NCBI RefSeq assembly: GCF_030116705.1
Contig: NZ_JAOTIK010000001.1
Location: 4,368,501-4,432,500 of the forward strand
Direction: 5' to 3'
From: Streptomyces sp. ML-6
GTDB taxonomy: Bacteria; Actinomycetota; Actinomycetes; Streptomycetales; Streptomycetaceae
Length of the DNA: 64,000 nt
This document shows positions 27,072 to 36,095 of this stretch, in pieces. The first letter of the stretch is position 1; every line of letters begins with the position of its first letter. The position numbers were made by a program, and so were the translations under genes. The notes below the pieces were generated by a model. The model was not told the origin of the DNA, searched no databases, and saw only the letters and a program-made list of their open reading frames with translations.

Positions 27072-27932
27072 TCAGACGAACGACAGCGCGTCCGGGCCGA
27101 GGGGCGGTACCAGCCCCTCGGCCGCCGCGCGGGTCAGCAGGCCGCGGATCGCCGCGTAGCCGTCCTCGCCGAGGTCGGCCGTGAACTCGTTGACGTACAG
27201 CCCGATGTGCTGGTCCGCCACGGCCGGGTCCATCTCCTGGGCGTGCTCCAGCACGTAGGGCCGGGACGCCTCCGGGTCGTCCCAGGCCGCCCGTACCGAG
27301 GCGCGCACCGAGTCGGCGAGCAGCTTCAGGGTGGCGGCGCCCAGCGACCGCTTGGCGATGATCGCGCCGAGCGGGATCGGCAGACCGGTCGTGTCCTCCC
27401 AGTGCCGGCCCATGTCCGCGAGGCTGTGCAGCCCGTAGTTCCGGTACGTGAAGCGGGCCTCGTGGATGACGAGACCGGCGTCCACCTTCCCGTCGCGCAC
27501 GGCGGGCATGATCTCGTCGAACGGCATCACGACGATCTCGCCGACCCCGCCCGGCACCTTCTCCGCGGCCCACAGCCGGAACAGCAGGTACGCGGTGGAG
27601 CGCTCGCTCGGCACGGCGACGGTCTTCCCCGTCAGGTCGCCGTCCGCGCCCTCCCGGGTGAGGACGAGCGGCCCGCAGCCCCGGCCGAGCGCCCCGCCGC
27701 ACGGCAGCAGCGCGTACTCGTCGAGCACCCAGGGCAGCACCGCGTACGAGACCTTGAGGACGTCGAGCTCGCCGCGCTCGGCCATCCCGTTGGTGAGGTC
27801 GATGTCCGCGAAGGTGACGTCGAGGGCGGGCGCGCCGGGGACCCTGCCGTGGGCCCAGGCGTCGAAGACGAAGGTGTCGTTGGGGCAGGGCGAGAAGGCG
27901 ATCCGCAGCGGGTCAGGAATCGTTTCGGTCAT
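27072..27932 (-). CDS. mqnD: 1,4-dihydroxy-6-naphthoate synthase of the futalosine pathway
   Basis: This 286-residue cytoplasmic enzyme has a periplasmic-binding-protein-like fold. It starts MTETIPDPLRIAFSPCPNDTFVFDAWAHGRVPG, the hallmark of MqnD, and contains VLKVSYAVLPWVLDEYALLPCGGALGRGCGPLV and DAGLVIHEARFTY with the conserved histidine. MqnD converts cyclic dehypoxanthine futalosine to 1,4-dihydroxy-6-naphthoate, a late dedicated step of menaquinone synthesis in Streptomyces. It overlaps the end of mqnB by 20 bp, so the two are probably co-translated. Confidence 0.93.
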   Translation of the reverse strand: MTETIPDPLRIAFSPCPNDTFVFDAWAHGRVPGAPALDVTFADIDLTNGMAERGELDVLKVSYAVLPWVLDEYALLPCGGALGRGCGPLVLTREGADGDLTGKTVAVPSERSTAYLLFRLWAAEKVPGGVGEIVVMPFDEIMPAVRDGKVDAGLVIHEARFTYRNYGLHSLADMGRHWEDTTGLPIPLGAIIAKRSLGAATLKLLADSVRASVRAAWDDPEASRPYVLEHAQEMDPAVADQHIGLYVNEFTADLGEDGYAAIRGLLTRAAAEGLVPPLGPDALSFV

Positions 27933-28617
27933 GGTGGATCCAACCTTCCAGTACGGGTGCGATCTTCCCGAACGCGTCGGTGAGCGCGGTCAGCGCGTCG
28001 CCGATGCGCCAGGCGTCCCGGTCGCGCGGGCCGACGGCGTTCGAGACGGCCCTGATCTCCAGGACGGGCACGCCGGCCATTTCGGCGGCCTCCGCGACCC
28101 CGAAGCCCTCCATGGCCTCGGCGGCGGCCCCCGGATGCGCGGCGAGCAGGGCGGCGGCGCGTTCGGCGCTGCCGGTCACGGTGGAGACGGTGAGGATCTC
28201 GCCGGTGACCGCACCGGTGGCGGCGGCCACGGCCCGTACCAGCGACCGGGGCGGGAAGTGCAGGACCCGGCCGAAGCCGAGCCCGGTGACGGGCACGAAG
28301 CCCTCCGGGGTCTCGGCGCCCAGGTCGGCCGCGCCGATGCGGTCGGCCACGACGAGGGAGCCGACCGGTGCGGCCCCGGCGAACCCGCCGCCGATGCCGG
28401 CCGAGATCACCAGGTCGTAGCGGCCCGGGGCCAGCCCGAAGGCGGCCGAGGCCGCCGCGGCGGCCGGTCCGGCGCCGCCCGCGAGGACGTCGAAGGGGCC
28501 CGCGCGATGGATCTCCGCGCCCCGGACGTGGCACACCGATGCCCCGGACCGGTCCCCGAACGCGCGCGTGACCGCGTCCCGTTCTGCCGGGACAGCGGTC
28601 ACGACGAGCACGTGCAC
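27913..28617 (-). CDS. mqnB: Futalosine hydrolase
   Basis: This encodes 234 residues of the nucleoside phosphorylase/hydrolase fold: VHVLVVTAVPAERDAVTRAFG, GPAAAAASAAFGLAPGRYDLVISAGIGGGFAG, VSTVTGSAERAAALLAAHPGAAAEAMEGFGVAEAAEMAGVPVLEIRAVSNAVGPRDRDAWRI. The AMEG segment and the late Asp are the active-site positions of this family. MqnB removes hypoxanthine from futalosine in menaquinone synthesis. The GTG start at 28617 has GGAGG eight bases upstream. The gene directly precedes mqnD on the same strand; the other mqn genes are outside the window. Confidence 0.92.
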   Translation of the reverse strand: MHVLVVTAVPAERDAVTRAFGDRSGASVCHVRGAEIHRAGPFDVLAGGAGPAAAAASAAFGLAPGRYDLVISAGIGGGFAGAAPVGSLVVADRIGAADLGAETPEGFVPVTGLGFGRVLHFPPRSLVRAVAAATGAVTGEILTVSTVTGSAERAAALLAAHPGAAAEAMEGFGVAEAAEMAGVPVLEIRAVSNAVGPRDRDAWRIGDALTALTDAFGKIAPVLEGWIHHDRNDS

Positions 28618-28703
28618 GAAGGAGTCCTCCGAGGTCAGGAGGGGTTTATGGGGCGAGCGGCGGGAGGGCGGGCGGGGTGGGCCGTGCCGGGCACGGCCCG
28701 GGG

Positions 28704-29183
28704 TCAGGAGGTCTTCTTCAGCTCGAAGTGCCAGATGCCCGTGAGCTTCTTGCCCTTGGTCTCCACGATGCTGATCTGCGTCTTGTTCGCGGTCTCGCCG
28801 GTCTGGCTGGAGAAGAAGGCGCTGCCCGGGATCGACCGGTAGGTCTTCTTGTACGGCTCCTGCTCGGCCTGCTGGCCGTTGATGAACAGGGTCCAGCCGT
28901 TCTCGGCGATCTCGGGGTCGACGCCGAAGCGGACCTTGTCGTCCATCGCGACCTCGACGGACTTCTCCGCCTTCTTGTTGAGGCAGCCCTTGACGTCGTC
29001 GGGCTTGAGGGCCTCGCCGTCGTTGTAGCAGGCGGCCTCGGCACTCACCGAGTTGCTGCCGACCGTCACGGTCGCGAGCGGCGTCGGCTTGTCGCATGCG
29101 GAGAGGACGAGGAGTCCCGCGGAAACGGCACCAAGAGCGACGCCGATTCGACGGCCCTTACCGGAGAAGAACGCAACGGTCAT
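28704..29183 (-). CDS. DUF2771-like lipoprotein
   Basis: This 159-residue precursor has a signal segment (KGRRIGVALGAVSAGLLVLSAC) with lipobox Cys30 and a mature domain with two further cysteines (ACYNDGEALKPDDVKGCLNKK), consistent with the DUF2771 family of actinobacterial lipoproteins. The rest looks like a beta-rich extracytoplasmic domain (VRFGVDPEIAENGWTLFINGQQAEQEPYKKTYRSIPG). The function is unknown. It lies 86 bp upstream of mqnB and 27 bp downstream of the MFS gene, all on one strand, so the four genes may form one transcript. Confidence 0.7.
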   Translation of the reverse strand: MTVAFFSGKGRRIGVALGAVSAGLLVLSACDKPTPLATVTVGSNSVSAEAACYNDGEALKPDDVKGCLNKKAEKSVEVAMDDKVRFGVDPEIAENGWTLFINGQQAEQEPYKKTYRSIPGSAFFSSQTGETANKTQISIVETKGKKLTGIWHFELKKTS

Positions 29184-29210
29184 GAGCCGAAGGCTATCGG
29201 TCGCCCCGGC

Positions 29211-30671
29211 TCACGCCACGCGGGGGTGCGGCGAGCCGCGTCGTGCGGTGCTCAGCAGGCCCCGTACGGAGGTGGCGGCGCCGAGGGCGAGGATGCCCGC
29301 GGCGACCGACATGCCCAGTACGCCGTTGAGGGGGAGGGAGATGCCGATGCCGCCGCCGACCACCCAGGCCATCTGGAGCGCGGTCTCGGACCGGGCGAAC
29401 GCGGAGGCGCGCACCTCCTCGGGGACGTCGCGCTGGATCATCGCGTCCAGCGACAGCTTCGACAGGGCCAAGGTGAAGCCCGCGGTGGCGCTGAGCGCGG
29501 CGACCATGACCGTGCCGAAGAACAGCGCGGCGAGCACCGCCATGCCCAGGGCCAGGGACAGCATCGCCACGACGATCACCTCGGGGCCGCGGCTGCGCAG
29601 CCAGGAGCCGACCACGGTGCCCAGGGCGTTCCCGGCCCCGGCCGCCACGCCCGCGATGCCGAGCGAGACGGCGGCGCTCTGCCCGGCGAGCGGGTGCTCG
29701 CGCAGCAGGAACGCCAGGAAGAAGATCAGGAAGCCGGAGAGCGCGCGGTGCGCGGCGTTGGCCTGGAGGCCGTGCAGCACGGACGGCCCCACGGACCGCA
29801 GCCCCGGCCGCCGCTCCCCGTTCCGCTCCCCCCGCTCACCGCGCCGCGCCCACCGGGAACGTTTCCCACCGGCCCCCTTCCCGCCGTTCCGTCCCGGGAG
29901 GCCCGGGGTGCTCAGGGAGACCGCCACCCCGTGCGGCGGCACCAGCCGGGCCTTCCGCTCGCCCTTCGCGGAGTCGACCTCGTGCGGCAGCGTGAAGGCG
30001 AGGACGGTCCCGCCGACGAAGACCGCGCACGCCCCGTACAGCGGCCAGGCGGGCCCGGCCATCTGGAGCCCCGCCCCGATCGGGGCGGCGACACCGGTGG
30101 CCAGGAGCCCGGCCAGGGTGACCCGGGAGTTGGCCTTCACGAGGGAGAAGCGCGGCGGCAGCAGGCGCGGCACGACGGCGCTGCGCACCACCCCGTACGC
30201 CTTCGAGCAGACCAGTACGCCCAGCGCGGCCGGATACAGCTCCAGGCCGCCGGTGGCGACCGCGCCCGACATGGTCAGCGCGAGCACCGCGCGGGTCAGC
30301 ATCGAGGCCGCCATCGCGGCGCGGCGGCCGTGCGGCAGCCGGTCCAGGAGCGGGCCGATCACGGGGGCGAGGAGCACGAAGGGCGCCATGGTGATGGCGA
30401 GGTAGAGGGCGACCCGGCCGCGGGCCTCGTCCGTCGGTACCGCGAAGAACACCGTGGAGGCGAGCGCGACCGTGATCATCACGTCGCCCGCGCCGTTCAC
30501 CGCGTGCAGTTCGATGAGTTTGCCGAGCCCGGACTCGCCCGCGCCGTGGGCGTGCGTCGCCTTCCGGATGCCCCGCGCGGTGCCGGTGAACGGCGCGTGG
30601 AGGGCATGACCGATCACCCGGCCCGTCCTGCGGAGCGGGCCCGGCCCCTCGTGCGACCTGGCGGCAGCCAC
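29211..30671 (-). CDS. MFS transporter
   Basis: This encodes 486 residues with about twelve predicted membrane helices and a long positively charged central loop (residues about 255-305, with GERKARLVPPHGVAVSL and many Arg/Gly residues). The N-terminus (GKLIELHAVNGAGDVMITVALASTVFFAVPTDEARGRVALYLAITMAPFVLLAPVIGPLLDRLPHGRR) matches the drug/unknown-substrate MFS type with the loop-2 D-R-x-P-x-GRR motif. The substrate is unknown. The GTG start at 30671 has no strong ribosome site. It heads the DUF2771-mqnB-mqnD strand. Confidence 0.85.
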   Translation of the reverse strand: MAAARSHEGPGPLRRTGRVIGHALHAPFTGTARGIRKATHAHGAGESGLGKLIELHAVNGAGDVMITVALASTVFFAVPTDEARGRVALYLAITMAPFVLLAPVIGPLLDRLPHGRRAAMAASMLTRAVLALTMSGAVATGGLELYPAALGVLVCSKAYGVVRSAVVPRLLPPRFSLVKANSRVTLAGLLATGVAAPIGAGLQMAGPAWPLYGACAVFVGGTVLAFTLPHEVDSAKGERKARLVPPHGVAVSLSTPGLPGRNGGKGAGGKRSRWARRGERGERNGERRPGLRSVGPSVLHGLQANAAHRALSGFLIFFLAFLLREHPLAGQSAAVSLGIAGVAAGAGNALGTVVGSWLRSRGPEVIVVAMLSLALGMAVLAALFFGTVMVAALSATAGFTLALSKLSLDAMIQRDVPEEVRASAFARSETALQMAWVVGGGIGISLPLNGVLGMSVAAGILALGAATSVRGLLSTARRGSPHPRVA

Positions 30672-31218
30672 CCCGTCATAGTGCCCCAGCCCCGGTGGCG
30701 GCGAACCGGCATCGGCGCGGGGCGCGGCGCACTCCGCCCTGTCGGGCCAGCGGCCCGTGCCGGTCGGGCGCGCCCGGCGCGACCCGGATCCACCGGCGGA
30801 TCACGAATCCCCAAAGTTGCCCCGGGCCGCCCGGAGCCGCCTCCGGGCCTCCCCGGAACGGCCCGCGCACGGGGTGCGCCCCGGGGCGCGGCACGGGTCG
30901 TGACCCGGAGCACGGCGCAGGACGTGGCACGGAGCGCGGCATCGGACACGGCACCGGATACGACCTTGTTTGGGACGGCAGGTGGGCGGGGGGCGAGAGA
31001 GGGGGTAGCGTGCGTAGCGCGCCACCGGCGGTTGACCTCGGCCGCGCGCCTCTCGGCGATCCCGCAGAATGGATGGCAGAAGGTGCGCCCGGGGCAGGCA
31101 GCAACGGGTGTGGACGTCGACGCGGCCCCCAGGTCCGCTCCGCCCGCATCCGTCATGGCCGGGACCGATGGATGTGCAGGCGCGCTCGTGAGACTGGCGT
31201 AGGAGAGAAGCGAGACCT
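30672..31218. other. Divergent intergenic region, MFS and DUF3027
   Basis: The 547 bp between two divergent genes are very GC-rich and contain imperfect purine/pyrimidine alternations (GGCACGGAGCGCGGCATCGG-like units near 30900-30960). Open frames exist on both strands, but they are arginine- or alanine-rich and have no family resemblance, so I regard them as chance. Promoters for both genes are expected here. GGAGAGAAGCGAG precedes the DUF3027 start. Confidence 0.5.
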
Positions 31219-32154
31219 GTGAGTGCTGCGACGACGCGAAGCCGTACGGCCCGTACCCCCGCCCTCGACCGGCTGTGCGTCGAGGCGGTCGACCTCGCCC
31301 GCGCGGCGGCCGAGGAAGCGGCCGCGCCGGGGGTAGTCGGCGAGCATGTGGGCGTGATCTCCGAGGGGGACCGGGTCGTCACGCACTTCTTCGAGTGCAA
31401 GGAGCCCGGCTACCGGGGCTGGCGCTGGGCGGTGACCGTCGCCCGTGCCTCCCGTGCGAAGAAGGTCACCCTCGACGAAACGGTGCTGCTGCCGGGCGGC
31501 GACGCGCTGCTCGCCCCGGAGTGGGTGCCGTGGAGCGAGCGGCTGCGCCCCGGTGACATGGGGCCCGGGGACCTGCTGCCCACCGAGGCGGACGACATCC
31601 GCCTGGAGCCCGGCTACACCGGCGAGGAGGAGCCGCCGCCGAACTCCGTGGTCTCCGAGGTGTCGCACGAGATGGCGGACCTCGTCGACGCGGAGGACGC
31701 GGAACTGACGACGCGCCCCGCGACGCCGAGCCGGGGTTCGATCGCCGCGGTCGCGGAGGAGCTCGGCATGCGGCGGGCGCGGGTGCTGTCCCGGTACGGG
31801 CTGCACACGGCGGCCGACCGCTGGGACGAGGCGTTCGGGGCGAAGACGCCGATGGCGCAGGCGGCCCCCGCCTCGTGCGTGACCTGCGCGTTCCTGGTGC
31901 CGCTCGCCGGTTCGCTGAAGCAGGCGTTCGGGGTGTGCGCGAACGAGTTCGGCCCGGCGGACGGGCACGTGGTGTCGCTGTCGTACGGCTGCGGCGGGCA
32001 CTCGGAGGCGGCGGTGATGCCGAAGCCGCCGAAGCCGGCGCCGCACGCCCTGGACACGATGCAGGTGGACGAGTACCCGCTGCGGCCGGCCCGCGACTCC
32101 GGCTCGGTCCCGGCCGAGGCGGACGCGCCGACGGAGGACCTCGGCCACTCGTAG
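31219..32154 (+). CDS. DUF3027 domain-containing protein
   Basis: This cytoplasmic protein of 311 residues matches the actinobacterial DUF3027 family: PALDRLCVEAVDLARAAAEEAAAPGVVGEHVGVISEGDRVVTHFFECKEPGYRGWRWAVTVARASRAKKVTLDETVLLPGGDALLAPEWVPWSERLRPGDMGPGDLLPT. The C-terminus has a possible metal-binding cluster, CVTCAFLVPL...CANEFGPADGHVV...CGGHSE. The GTG start at 31219 is preceded by a purine-rich site. The function is unknown; the family is core-genome and single-copy in Streptomyces as far as I recall. It lies upstream of the sacsin-like gene on the same strand, about 470 bp away. Confidence 0.85.
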   Translation: MSAATTRSRTARTPALDRLCVEAVDLARAAAEEAAAPGVVGEHVGVISEGDRVVTHFFECKEPGYRGWRWAVTVARASRAKKVTLDETVLLPGGDALLAPEWVPWSERLRPGDMGPGDLLPTEADDIRLEPGYTGEEEPPPNSVVSEVSHEMADLVDAEDAELTTRPATPSRGSIAAVAEELGMRRARVLSRYGLHTAADRWDEAFGAKTPMAQAAPASCVTCAFLVPLAGSLKQAFGVCANEFGPADGHVVSLSYGCGGHSEAAVMPKPPKPAPHALDTMQVDEYPLRPARDSGSVPAEADAPTEDLGHS

Positions 32155-32212
32155 GCGGTGGCCGGGGGCGGGGCGGCTTCCCGCGGGGCTTCCCACTGGG
32201 TTTCCCACGGCG

Positions 32213-32421
32213 CGGTTCGGCACGGGACGGTTCGCCACGGCGCGGTTTTCCGTGCTGCGGTTTCTCGCGGTGCGGTTCGTCATGGTGTGGTTTCCGTGCT
32301 GCGGTTTCCTGCGGCGCGGTTTGTCATGGTGTGGTTTCCGTGCTGCGGTTTCCTGCGGCGCGGTTTGTCAGGGCGTGGTTTCCTGCGGTGCGGTTCGCCA
32401 CGGTGCGGTTTCCTGCGGCTG
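32213..32421. repeat. Irregular 30/44-bp tandem repeat array
   Basis: Seven head-to-tail units begin with CGGTT: 30-bp units at 32213-32242 and 32243-32272, nearly identical 44-bp units at 32273-32316 and 32317-32360 (they differ at one base), then 30- and 31-bp units at 32361-32390 and 32391-32421. Within units a shorter motif of about 14 bp (GTGCTGCGGTTTCC) recurs. The array fills most of the 467-bp gap between DUF3027 and the sacsin-like gene and is T-richer than its surroundings. Translation in any frame gives simple repeats, so I treat it as non-coding. Confidence 0.85.
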
Positions 32422-32621
32422 CGGGGTGCTCCGGTGGACCGGCTGCCGTCCTCGATCGCCGGACGGGTTCGTTCCCGCCGCCTGCCCGGCGGTTCGCCGT
32501 CATGGGCCCGAACCGGCCGATGCGCTGTTCGACGGCACCCGCCCGACGAGAGGACCCGGTACCTTCGGGCGCACACTTGGCGGCACGGGCAACGCGTAAC
32601 CGGAAAGAGCGGAGTCAGAGC

Positions 32622-35600
32622 GTGAGCATGAATGCGACCGAAGGGGCCGATCCGTTCGGGACCGCACGGCTGCGCCGCGGGGTGCTCGACGCCTGGGGCG
32701 CCGGCCCCGCCAGGTTCCGCGAGGACGCCAACGCCGAGGAGGACCTCGCGCTCGGCGGTTACCGCGACCGCCTCGTCGTCGAGCTGGCCCAGAACGCCGC
32801 CGACGCCGCCGCCCGCGCCCGGGTCCCCGGCCGGCTCCGCCTCACCCTGCACCCGGCGACCGCCGACACCCCCGCGATCCTCGCCGCCGCCAACACCGGC
32901 GCGCCCCTCGACGCCACCGGCGTGGAGTCCCTCTCCACCCTGCGCGCCTCCGCCAAGCGCGAGGGCCACGAGGGGGCCGTCGGCAGGTTCGGCGTCGGGT
33001 TCGCCGCCGTGCTCGCGGTGAGCGACGAGCCCGCCGTGATCGGTCGGCACGGCGGCGTCCGCTGGTCCCTCGCCGAGGCCCGCGACCTCGCCGCGCGCGC
33101 GGCCGCCGCCAGCCCCGGCCTCGGCGACGAACTCCGCCGCCGCGACGGCCACGTACCCCTGCTGCGGCTCCCGCTGCCCGCCGAGGGCACCGCACCCGAG
33201 GGCTACGACACCGTCGTGGTCCTCCCGCTGCGCGACGGCGGCGCCGAGGACCTCGTCGTCAGACTGCTCGACGCGGCCGACGACGCGCTGCTCCTCACCC
33301 TGCGCGGCCTCGACGAGATCGTGATCGAGACCCCGGACACCGTACGGACGCTGCGCCGCTCGCAGCACGGCCCGTACATCCACGTCGAGGACTCCGCGCA
33401 CGGCACGACCCGCTGGCGCACCGTCACCCACCACGGCGCCGTCGCACCGGAACTCCTCGCCGACCGGCCCCGCGAGGAACGACTGCGCCCGCACTGGTCG
33501 GTGACCTGGGCGGTCCCGGTGGACACGGAGGGCGCCCCGGCACGCCCCCGCACCGCCCCCGTCGTCCACGCGCCGACCCCCACCGACGAGCCCCTCGGCA
33601 TCCCCGCTTTGTTCATCGCGTCGCTGCCGCTCGACACCAGCCGCCGCCACTTCGCGCCGGGACCGCTCACAGACTTCCTGGTGCAGCGCGCCGCCGACGC
33701 GTACGCCGAACTGCTCGCGGGCTGGCAGCCGGTGTCCGTCGACACCATCGACCTCGTACCGGGACCGCTCGGCAAGGGCGAACTGGACGGCGCCCTGCGC
33801 GGCGCGATCCTGGAACGGCTGCCGCGCGTCGCGTTCCTGGCCCCCGCCGTCCCGCGCGACCCCACCGCCGACGCGGGCCGCTGGGACGGCTGGGAGGAGC
33901 GGGGGGACGCCGTGGAGGACCCCGCGGCCACCGCCGCGCTGCGCCCCATCGAGGCCGAGGTCCTGGAAGGGGCCGGTGCCGAGACCGTACGGGTGCTCGC
34001 CGAGGTCCTGCCGTGTCTGCTGCCCGCCGGGCTGGAACGCCGCAGCGAACTGCGCACGCTCTCCATCGCCCGGGTCCCGCTGACCGAGGCGATCGACCGG
34101 CTGGCCGGTCTGGAGCGCCGGCCCCGCTGGTGGCGGCGGCTCTACGACAGCCTGTCCGGCATCGACCCGGACCGCCTCTCCGGCCTGCCCGTACCGCTGG
34201 CCGGAACCCCCGGGGAGGCGGAAGCCGAGGCGCCGGAGACGGACGAGGCGGCGGAGACCGGGACGGGCGGGGCGGCGGAGGCCGGTCCCGTGCCCGTGCC
34301 CCGCACCACGATCGGCCCCCGCCAGGTCCTCCTCCCGCTCCCGGACGCGCTCACGGGCCCGGTCCTGGAACGCCTCGCCCGGCTCGGGCTGAAGGTCGCC
34401 CACCCGGACGCCGCCCACCCGCTGCTGGAGAAGCTGGGCGCCCTGCCCGCCACCCCGCGCGCCGTGCTGACGACCCCGCAGGTGCGGGCCGCCGTCGCCG
34501 GATCACTGGACGCGGGCGAGATCTGGGACGAGGACGCGCTGGACGCCGACGAACTCGCCGAGACCGTCCTCACCCTCGTACGGGCCGCCGAACTGGCCCC
34601 CGGCGACGAGCCCTGGCTCGGCGCGCTCGCCCTGCCCGACGAGGACGGCGAACCGGCCCCGGCCGGGGAACTCGTGCTGCCGGACAGCCCCTTCGCGTCC
34701 GTCATGCGGGAGGGCGAACTGGCCTTGGTCGACCGGGAGTTGGCCGACCGCTGGGGCGAGCAGCCGCTCACCGCCTGCGGCGTGCTGGCCACGTTCGCCC
34801 TCGTGCGGGCCACCGACGTCGTCCTGGACCCGGACGAACTGGAGCCGCGCGACGGCGACTTCGCCGAACCCGACGACGCCGGTCTGCTCGACGCCGTCGA
34901 CGTGTGGTGCGAGGACGTCCTCGACCAGCTGCCCGACACGCCCGTACCGCCGGTCGCCACCGAAATCGTCGCCGTCCGCGACCTCGATCTCGTCGACGAC
35001 GACGCCTGGCCGCAGGCGCTCGCCCTGCTCGCGCAGCCGCCGCTGCGGGACGCCCTGACCCAGCCGGTGCGGGTGCTGCTCCCCGACGGCACCACCCGGT
35101 CCGTGCGCCCGTACACCGCCTGGTGGCTGCGCGACCACCCGGTGCTCGACGGCCGGCGCCCCGCCGGGCTGCGCGCCGCGGGCGGCGACCCGCGGCTGGC
35201 CGGGCTGTACGACTCCGCCGACGCGACCGGCTTCGACGACGCCCAGGTGCTGCGCGCCCTCGGGGTGCGGACGTCCGTGGCCGCGCTGCTCGACGAGCCG
35301 GGCGGCGCCGCCGAACTCCTGGGCCGGCTCGCGGACGAGGAGCGCCCGGTCGACCCCGGGCAACTGCACTCCCTGTACACGGCCCTGGCCGATCTCGACC
35401 CCGAACAGGTCACGCTGCCCGACGAGTTGCGGGCCGTGGTGGACGGCGATGTGCGGGTCGTGGACGCGGCGGACGCCGTGATCGCGGACGCCCCCGACCT
35501 GCTGCCGCTCGCCGCCGGGCTCCCGCTCCTGCCGGTCGCCCCGACGCGCGCGGCCGAACTCGCCGAGCTGTTCCAGGTGCGGCGGCTCGGCGACAGCGTC

Positions 35601-35894
35601 GAGGCGGAGGTGACGACGGAGGGCGAGGAGCACCGCGTACCGGAATCGGTGCGGGTCCTGCTCGGGGCGGGCACGCCGGACGTGTACGTCGAGCACGGCG
35701 AGCTGCGCGCGGGCGGGGTCGAACTGGACTGGCACCGCACCCCCGACGGGGTCGTGCACGCCGCCACGCTGGAGGGCGTCGCGGCGGGGCTGGCCTGGGC
35801 GGCGGGACAGTGGCCGCGCCGCTTCGAGGTGGCGGCGCTGCTGGAGGACCCGTCCCGCACGGAGGAACTGGCCCGGGACCGCTGGTTCGACTGA
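32622..35894 (+). CDS. Sacsin N-terminal ATP-binding-like (GHKL) protein
   Basis: This very large (1,090 residues) soluble acidic protein starts with a GHKL/HSP90-type ATPase region. The N-box ELAQNAADAA (E54, N58, D61) is intact, the G1 box is degenerate (AAANTGAPLD), and the G2 box GRFGVGFAAVLAVSD is intact. The remaining 900 residues have no domain that I recognise; they are Leu/Asp/Glu/Ala-rich and contain repeated 'LP(D/L)...PL' segments. The family is annotated in actinobacteria as sacsin N-terminal ATP-binding-like domain proteins; related domains act as chaperones or in defence systems. The GTG at 32622 has GGAG eight bases upstream. No partner nuclease or helicase is adjacent, so a role cannot be assigned. 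Confidence 0.8.
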   Translation: MSMNATEGADPFGTARLRRGVLDAWGAGPARFREDANAEEDLALGGYRDRLVVELAQNAADAAARARVPGRLRLTLHPATADTPAILAAANTGAPLDATGVESLSTLRASAKREGHEGAVGRFGVGFAAVLAVSDEPAVIGRHGGVRWSLAEARDLAARAAAASPGLGDELRRRDGHVPLLRLPLPAEGTAPEGYDTVVVLPLRDGGAEDLVVRLLDAADDALLLTLRGLDEIVIETPDTVRTLRRSQHGPYIHVEDSAHGTTRWRTVTHHGAVAPELLADRPREERLRPHWSVTWAVPVDTEGAPARPRTAPVVHAPTPTDEPLGIPALFIASLPLDTSRRHFAPGPLTDFLVQRAADAYAELLAGWQPVSVDTIDLVPGPLGKGELDGALRGAILERLPRVAFLAPAVPRDPTADAGRWDGWEERGDAVEDPAATAALRPIEAEVLEGAGAETVRVLAEVLPCLLPAGLERRSELRTLSIARVPLTEAIDRLAGLERRPRWWRRLYDSLSGIDPDRLSGLPVPLAGTPGEAEAEAPETDEAAETGTGGAAEAGPVPVPRTTIGPRQVLLPLPDALTGPVLERLARLGLKVAHPDAAHPLLEKLGALPATPRAVLTTPQVRAAVAGSLDAGEIWDEDALDADELAETVLTLVRAAELAPGDEPWLGALALPDEDGEPAPAGELVLPDSPFASVMREGELALVDRELADRWGEQPLTACGVLATFALVRATDVVLDPDELEPRDGDFAEPDDAGLLDAVDVWCEDVLDQLPDTPVPPVATEIVAVRDLDLVDDDAWPQALALLAQPPLRDALTQPVRVLLPDGTTRSVRPYTAWWLRDHPVLDGRRPAGLRAAGGDPRLAGLYDSADATGFDDAQVLRALGVRTSVAALLDEPGGAAELLGRLADEERPVDPGQLHSLYTALADLDPEQVTLPDELRAVVDGDVRVVDAADAVIADAPDLLPLAAGLPLLPVAPTRAAELAELFQVRRLGDSVEAEVTTEGEEHRVPESVRVLLGAGTPDVYVEHGELRAGGVELDWHRTPDGVVHAATLEGVAAGLAWAAGQWPRRFEVAALLEDPSRTEELARDRWFD

Positions 35895-35997
35895 CGTCCG
35901 GGCAGCTTCTGTTGACGGCCGGTCACGGAGGCCGGAGCACCGATGGTCTGATCTTCGCAAGAAATTCAACTCGGTGTACAACCCTTCACATGTGTTG

Positions 35998-36040
35998 CTG
36001 GTCTGGTCTGTCGAGTCAGCAGACTCACAGACCGAACCAG
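35998..36040 (+). terminator. Long interrupted hairpin upstream of the secreted paralogue
   Basis: An 18-pair stem (35998-36017 against 36022-36040, with one bulge and one mismatch) is closed by the tetraloop AGCA. It is 103 bp after the sacsin-like stop and 55 bp before the next start, so it could terminate the upstream gene or lie in the 5' leader of the downstream gene. Confidence 0.45.
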
Positions 36041-36095
36041 CTCCGCCCGGAGCACTTCACGTGCCCGCGGAGCTCTTTCTCCACTGGGGAAATAC

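Noticed and set aside
28677..31202. 841-codon plus-strand open frame
   Set aside because: It is a shadow of DUF2771, MFS and intergenic sequence; no family pattern, no start signal.
30672..31218. Open frames in the divergent gap between MFS and DUF3027
   Set aside because: Arg/Ala-rich composition on both strands, no family match, and mutual overlap of several frames.
32213..32421. Repeat array considered as CRISPR
   Set aside because: Units are head-to-tail with no unique spacers, unit length varies, and no cas genes are nearby.
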